DNA of 64,000 nucleotides from Streptomyces actuosus (GTDB taxonomy: Bacteria; Actinomycetota; Actinomycetes; Streptomycetales; Streptomycetaceae), in NCBI RefSeq assembly GCF_016921115.1, contig NZ_JAFFZS010000031.1, positions 1 through 64,000 of the forward strand. The letters are read 5' to 3'. The notes below the pieces were generated by a model. The model worked only from the letters and a program-made list of their open reading frames with translations, was not told the origin of the DNA and ran no database searches. Numbering within the stretch: the stretch's first letter is position 1; every line of letters starts with the position of its first letter. Below, in pieces: positions 61,186-64,000 of the stretch. Position numbers and translations under genes: made by a program.

Positions 61186-62199
61186 TCAGAAGTCCTCGTC
61201 GAGGTCGACCGTGCCCTCCACCGCCACCTGGTACGCCGACGGGCGCCGCTCGAAGAAGTTGGTCAGCTCCTGAACGCCCTGCAGTTCCATGAAGGCGAAG
61301 GGGTTCTCCGAGCCGTGGACCGGCGCGAAACCGAGCCGCGTCAGACGCTGGTCGGCGACGCACTCCAGGTACTGCCGCATCGACGCGGTGTTCATGCCCG
61401 GCAGCCCGTCGCCGCACAGGTCGCGCGCGAACTGGAGTTCGGCCTCGACCGCCTCGTTCAGCATGTCCGTGACCTGCTGCCGAAGCTCGTCGTCGAAGAG
61501 TTCCGGCTCCTCCTTGCGGACGGTGTCCACGACGTCGAAGGCGAACGACATGTGCATCGTCTCGTCGCGGAACACCCAGTTGGTCCCGGTGGCCAGACCG
61601 TGCAGCAGACCCCGGCTGCGGAACCAGTAGACGTAGGCGAAGGCGCCGTAGAAGAACAGGCCCTCGATGCACGCGGCGAAGCAGATCAGGTTCAGCAGGA
61701 AGCGGCGGCGTTCGGCCCGGGTCTCCAGCCGGTCGATCTTCTCCACCGAGTCCATCCAGCGGAAGCAGAACTGCGCCTTCTCGCGGATCGACGGGATGTT
61801 CTCGATCGCCGCGAAGGCCGCGGTGCGCTCCTCGGGGTCGGGGAGGTAGGTGTCCAGCAGCGTCAGATAGAACTGGACGTGCACGGCCTCCTCGAACAGC
61901 TGGCGCGACAGGTACAGGCGCGCCTCCGGGGAGTTGATGTGCTTGTAGAGCGTCAGCACCAGGTTGTTCGCGACGATCGAGTCGCCCGTCGCGAAGAACG
62001 CCACCAGGCGCCCGATCAGGTGCTGCTCCCCGGGGCTCAGCCTGGCCAGGTCGGCGACGTCCGAGTGGAGGTCGACCTCCTCGACGGTCCAGGTGTTCTT
62101 GATCGCGTCCCGGTAGCGCTCGTAGAAGTCCGGGTAGCGCATCGGGCGCAGCGTCAGCTCGAAACCGGGGTCGAGCAGGTTCTGGGTTCGGGAGCTCAT
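61186..62199 (-). CDS. nrdB: Class Ia ribonucleotide reductase small subunit
   Basis: 337 aa ferritin-like radical subunit. First iron ligand Asp in FFATGDSIVANN, the E-x2-H-x3-Y unit EEAVHVQFY carrying Glu, His and the radical Tyr, then LICFAACIEGLFFYGAF and DETMHMSFAFD for the second half-site. It makes the radical used by NrdA for dNTP synthesis. Its ATG overlaps the nrdA stop by one base (TGATG). In S. coelicolor an AraC-type gene, nrdS, follows nrdB as I recall, but here the terminator and cyp170A1 follow at once. Confidence 0.94.
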   Translation of the reverse strand: MSSRTQNLLDPGFELTLRPMRYPDFYERYRDAIKNTWTVEEVDLHSDVADLARLSPGEQHLIGRLVAFFATGDSIVANNLVLTLYKHINSPEARLYLSRQLFEEAVHVQFYLTLLDTYLPDPEERTAAFAAIENIPSIREKAQFCFRWMDSVEKIDRLETRAERRRFLLNLICFAACIEGLFFYGAFAYVYWFRSRGLLHGLATGTNWVFRDETMHMSFAFDVVDTVRKEEPELFDDELRQQVTDMLNEAVEAELQFARDLCGDGLPGMNTASMRQYLECVADQRLTRLGFAPVHGSENPFAFMELQGVQELTNFFERRPSAYQVAVEGTVDLDEDF

Positions 62200-64000
62200 C
62201 ACTGACAGGCCTCGCAGGACTCGGGGTTCTCCAGGGAGCAGGCGACGGCCGCTTCGGGGGCGGCCTGCTGCACGGGCACGGTGGCCTGCGCCCGGGCGGC
62301 GCGGGCGATGCGCGTCGCAGGGCGCGAGCGCAGGTAGTACGTCGTCTTCAGCCCGGACTTCCAGGCGTAGGCGTACATCGAGGAGAGCTTGCCGATGGTC
62401 GGCGTCTCCAGGAACAGGTTCAGGGACTGGGCCTGATCCAGGAACGGGGTGCGGGCCGCCGCCATGTCGATCAGGCCGCGCTGCGGGATCTCCCACGCCG
62501 TGCGGTACAGCTTCCGCACCTCCTCGGGGATCCAGACGAAGTCCTGCACCGAGCCGTTGGCGTCCCGCAGGGCCTCCCGGGTGCGGGCGTCCCACACGCC
62601 CAGGCGCTTGAGGTCCTCCACCAGGTAGGAGTTGACCTGGAGGAACTCACCGGACAGCGTCTCGCGCTTGAACAGGTTGGACACCTGCGGCTCGATGCAT
62701 TCGTAGACCCCCGCGATCGAGGCGATCGTCGCGGTCGGCGCGATCGCCAGCAGCAGCGCGTTGCGCAGGCCGACGGCGGCGATCCGCTCGCGCAGCGCCG
62801 CCCAGCGCTCCGGCCAGGCCGGCTCGACGCCGTAGTGGTCGGGGTGCAGCACGCCACGGGCCGTCCGGGTGCTGTCCCAGGCGGGCAGGGGCCCGTTGCG
62901 CTCGGCGAGGTCGGCGGAGGCCTCGTAGGCGGCCAGCATGATCCGCTCGGCGATCCGGGTGGACAGCGCCTCGGCCTCGGGGGCGCCGAAGGGCAGGCGC
63001 AGTTTGAAGAACACGTCCTGCAGACCCATCGCGCCCAGGCCCACCGGGCGCCACCGGGCGTTGGAGCGGCCCGCCTGCTCGGTCGGGTAGAAGTTGATGT
63101 CCACGACCCGGTCGAGGAAGGTCACGGCGGTGCGGACCGTCTCGTCCAGGCGCTCCCAGTCGATGCCGGTGCCGGTCACGAAGGCGCCCAGGTTCACCGA
63201 GCCCAGGTTGCAGACCGCCGTCTCGCCGTCGTCCGTGACCTCGAGGATCTCCGTGCAGAGGTTGGAGGAGTGGACGACGTGGCCCGGCTCGGCCGTCTGG
63301 TTGGCGGTGCGGTTGGCGGCGTCCTTGAAGGTCATCCAGCCGTTGCCGGTCTGCGCGAGCGTGCGCATCATCCGCCCGTACAGCTCGCGGGCGGGCAGGG
63401 TCTTCCTCGCCAGGCCCTTCGCCTCCGCCGCACGGTACGCCGCGTCGAACTCCCCGCCCCACAGGTCGACCAGCTCCGGGACGTCCGCGGGCGAGAACAG
63501 CGACCACGGCCGGTCGGCCTCGACCCGGCGCATGAACTCGTCCGGGATCCAGTGCGCCAGGTTCAGGTTGTGCGTACGGCGGGCGTCCTCGCCGGTGTTG
63601 TCCCGCAGCTCCAGGAACTCCTCGATGTCGGAGTGCCAGGTCTCCAGATAGACCGCCGCGGCACCCTTGCGCCGGCCGCCCTGGTTGACGGCGGCGACCG
63701 AGGCGTCGAGGGTCTTCAGGAACGGCACGATGCCGTTGGAGTGCCCGTTCGTGCCGCGGATCAGCGAACCGCGGGAGCGGATGCGGGAGTACGACAGCCC
63801 GATGCCGCCGGCGTGCTTCGACAGCCGCGCCACCTGGTGGTAGCGGTCGTAGAGGGAGTCCAACTCGTCGAGCGGGGAGTCCAGCAGGTAGCAGGACGAC
63901 ATCTGCGGGTGCCGTGTGCCGGAGTTGAACAGGGTGGGGGAGGAGGGCAGGTAGTCGAGGCGGCTCATCAGCCTGTAGAGCGCCGCGACCTCGTCGACCG
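62199..64000 (-). CDS. nrdA: Class Ia ribonucleotide reductase large subunit, 5' end outside window
   Basis: At least 600 C-terminal residues are visible; the reading frame stays open to the window edge at 64000, so the ATG at 63968 is internal and the start lies outside. Key sites: the redox Cys in MSSCYLLDS, SNLCTEI with the thiyl Cys and Glu, the partner Cys in AVCNLGSVNL, and the paired radical-transfer tyrosines in KTTYYLRSRP. The C-terminal CEACQ supplies the shuttle cysteines that re-reduce the active site. It reduces ribonucleoside diphosphates with NrdB. In Streptomyces this operon is known to be B12-repressed via a riboswitch, which would lie outside the window. Confidence 0.95.
   Translation of the reverse strand, partial: VDEVAALYRLMSRLDYLPSSPTLFNSGTRHPQMSSCYLLDSPLDELDSLYDRYHQVARLSKHAGGIGLSYSRIRSRGSLIRGTNGHSNGIVPFLKTLDASVAAVNQGGRRKGAAAVYLETWHSDIEEFLELRDNTGEDARRTHNLNLAHWIPDEFMRRVEADRPWSLFSPADVPELVDLWGGEFDAAYRAAEAKGLARKTLPARELYGRMMRTLAQTGNGWMTFKDAANRTANQTAEPGHVVHSSNLCTEILEVTDDGETAVCNLGSVNLGAFVTGTGIDWERLDETVRTAVTFLDRVVDINFYPTEQAGRSNARWRPVGLGAMGLQDVFFKLRLPFGAPEAEALSTRIAERIMLAAYEASADLAERNGPLPAWDSTRTARGVLHPDHYGVEPAWPERWAALRERIAAVGLRNALLLAIAPTATIASIAGVYECIEPQVSNLFKRETLSGEFLQVNSYLVEDLKRLGVWDARTREALRDANGSVQDFVWIPEEVRKLYRTAWEIPQRGLIDMAAARTPFLDQAQSLNLFLETPTIGKLSSMYAYAWKSGLKTTYYLRSRPATRIARAARAQATVPVQQAAPEAAVACSLENPESCEACQ

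Noticed and set aside
1..64000. CRISPR array, insertion sequence or prophage
   Set aside because: I saw no regularly spaced repeats, transposase or integrase reading frames, nor a composition shift suggesting transfer.

Overview
The window is GC-rich throughout, uses frequent GTG starts and contains a gene set that points to Streptomyces: wblC, sigR-rsrA, epi-isozizaene synthase with its P450, and AdnAB. The order of the left half (alkyltransferase-like protein, adnA, adnB, nudC, mycoredoxin, uvrD2, whiB7/wblC, ThiF-like protein, ABC1 kinase, metalloproteases, PDZ-Lon protease, UPF0182 protein) matches, from memory, the Rv3193c-Rv3204 region of Mycobacterium tuberculosis. This is therefore conserved actinobacterial chromosome. 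I saw no phage, transposase, CRISPR array or integration site.

Layout. 0.2-8 kb holds an exported cytokinin-dehydrogenase-like flavoenzyme, two tandem TAP-family lipoprotein hydrolases and a large membrane protein with a kinase-like middle domain. 8-24.4 kb is a DNA-repair and redox block: ATL protein, AdnA, AdnB, M20 dipeptidase, NudC, a WYL regulator diverging from a NIPSNAP gene, mycoredoxin diverging from UvrD2, then WblC behind a long attenuated leader. 24.4-38 kb holds small proteins of unknown role, an ABC1 kinase with a ThiF-like protein, a YgjP-type protease, a TerD-AIM24 fusion with two AIM24 paralogues, a NUDIX protein with a zincin-like protein, an SDR protein, MoaE, a PDZ-Lon protease and a PPA1309 protein. 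38-46 kb holds UPF0182, two identical initiator tRNA genes around a Sel1-repeat protein, a Fur-family regulator, a CBS protein and HisN. 46-57.5 kb holds a TetR regulator, an SMR transporter, RsgA, AroA, an M50 protease, an SRAP protein, a small hydrolase, SigR with its anti-sigma RsrA, two HD-domain membrane proteins and a TPR protein. The right end has peptide deformylase, the albaflavenone pair (eizA, cyp170A1) and class Ia ribonucleotide reductase (nrdB complete, nrdA cut by the window edge).

Regulatory signals. Two sites fit the SigR consensus GGGAAT-N18-GTT exactly, one before sigR and one before mycoredoxin, so thiol stress would raise both the sensor circuit and a mycothiol-dependent repair enzyme. 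The wblC leader has an A-tract promoter, a 106-codon upstream ORF and a perfect 11-bp terminator hairpin, the hallmarks of translation-sensed attenuation. At least thirteen genes have a -10 hexamer of type (T/C)ANNNT exactly 6 or 7 nt before the start codon, which implies leaderless mRNAs and fixes several start calls.

Start codons were chosen from ribosome-binding sites, leaderless spacing and family knowledge. All functional names come from motif recognition by eye, with no database search.
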